A stretch of 9,120 bases of DNA from Deltaproteobacteria bacterium (GTDB lineage: Bacteria; Desulfobacterota; Desulfobaccia; Desulfobaccales; 0-14-0-80-60-11). Position numbers and translations under genes: made by a program. The stretch is from positions 1-9,120 of the forward strand of contig JAMCQY010000231.1 in assembly GCA_023381945.1 (NCBI GenBank). The letters are read 5' to 3'. The notes below the pieces were generated by a model that saw only the letters and a list, made by a program, of their open reading frames with translations, did no database searches and was not told the DNA's origin. Within the stretch, counting starts at the first letter, position 1; each line of letters begins with the position of its first letter. Positions 8,578 to 9,120 of this stretch are shown here, in pieces.

Positions 8578-9120
8578 TTATTGCCGCTCCACCATCTCCA
8601 AGAATTCCTTGAACAAATAATCCGCGTCATGCGGTCCCGGGGAGGCTTCCGGGTGGTACTGCACCGAAAAGGCCTTGAGGCCCAGGTGGCGCAAACCCTC
8701 CAGGGTATTATCGTTAAGGTTGATATGGGTCAGCTCCACCGCCGGGTCCGGGATGGATTGCAGGTCCACTGCGAAGCCGTGATTCTGGGAGGTGATCTCC
8801 ACCTTACCGGAGAGCTTGCTCTTTACCGGCTGATTGGCGCCGCGGTGGCCGAATTTGAGCTTGAAGGTGCGGCCGCCCAGGGCCAGGCCCAGGAGTTGGT
8901 GCCCCAGGCAGATGCCGAACATGGGGGCCGCGCCCAGGCACTGGCGCACGTTATCCACCGCGTAAGTCACCGCCGCCGGGTCGCCCGGCCCATTGCTGAG
9001 AATAATGCCGTCCGGCTGTAAGCTTCTCACCGCCTCGGCCGGCGTGGTGGCCGGCACCACCAGGACGTTAAGGCCCCGTTCAACCAACCTCCTGATTATA
9101 TTAAACTTTACGCCATAATC
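8578..9120 (-). CDS. carA: Carbamoyl-phosphate synthase, small (glutaminase) subunit, C-terminal part
   Basis: CarA hydrolyses glutamine and passes the ammonia to CarB. The visible 180 residues run to the stop at 8580-8578 and cover the class I glutamine amidotransferase domain: [12 protein letters not shown] at the window edge, SNGPGDP, the nucleophile elbow [17 protein letters not shown] (Cys at visible residue 71), [21 protein letters not shown] and the His-Glu pair in [15 protein letters not shown] (156 and 158). All catalytic residues are present. The N-terminal domain lies beyond base 9120; the frame is open through the edge, so the TTG at 9087 is not the start. The gene is followed by its own terminator and is separated from carB by three to four unrelated genes, whereas in many bacteria carA and carB are adjacent. 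Confidence 0.97.
   Translation of the reverse strand, partial: DYGVKFNIIRRLVERGLNVLVVPATTPAEAVRSLQPDGIILSNGPGDPAAVTYAVDNVRQCLGAAPMFGICLGHQLLGLALGGRTFKLKFGHRGANQPVKSKLSGKVEITSQNHGFAVDLQSIPDPAVELTHINLNDNTLEGLRHLGLKAFSVQYHPEASPGPHDADYLFKEFLEMVERQ

Overview
All identifiable genes lie on the minus strand, so the window reads right to left. The mix of genes (split carA and carB, an RsbW-type ATPase fused to a GNAT domain, a Mu-type transposase remnant, HicAB-type toxin-antitoxin genes, scattered small palindromic repeats, moderately high GC) suggests an environmental proteobacterium-like genome. I lean towards Desulfobacterota (former Deltaproteobacteria), with modest confidence because no lineage-specific marker is present.

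In transcription order: the 3' end of carA (8578-9120, cut by the window edge) closed by a strong intrinsic terminator; a membrane-anchored PQQ-type sugar/sorbosone dehydrogenase-like protein (7253-8500); a compact hicB-hicA pair with an ATGA overlap (6798-7222), followed by a second hicB-like gene without its own toxin (6514-6726); a 258-base leader holding several dyads and a possible arginine-rich short ORF; a full-length carB (2980-6255); a small scar region with a 29-residue ORF, the N-terminal part of a Mu-type transposase and the C-terminal tail of a nucleotidyltransferase (2057-2857); a 64-bp inverted-repeat element (1990-2053); a three-part ATPase/acetyltransferase protein (401-1912); and the first 65 codons of purF (1-196), which starts with GTG and so is not found by an ATG-based search.

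CarA and CarB together make carbamoyl phosphate for pyrimidines and arginine. PurF commits PRPP to purines. CarA and PurF both take their nitrogen from glutamine, so the backbone of the window looks like a nucleotide-biosynthesis neighbourhood carA-carB-purF. About 2.3 kb (dehydrogenase plus hic genes) now separates carA from carB, and about 2.8 kb (scar region plus ATPase-GNAT gene) separates carB from purF. Because carA ends in a terminator, carB probably needs its own promoter.

Most worth a second look: a four-copy heptanucleotide repeat in the first codons of purF that puts the reading frame at risk of slippage, the antitoxin-toxin-antitoxin layout, the arginine-rich leader ORF in front of carB, and the scar where two truncated genes meet four bases apart. 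I did not find a clear new defence or biosynthetic system.
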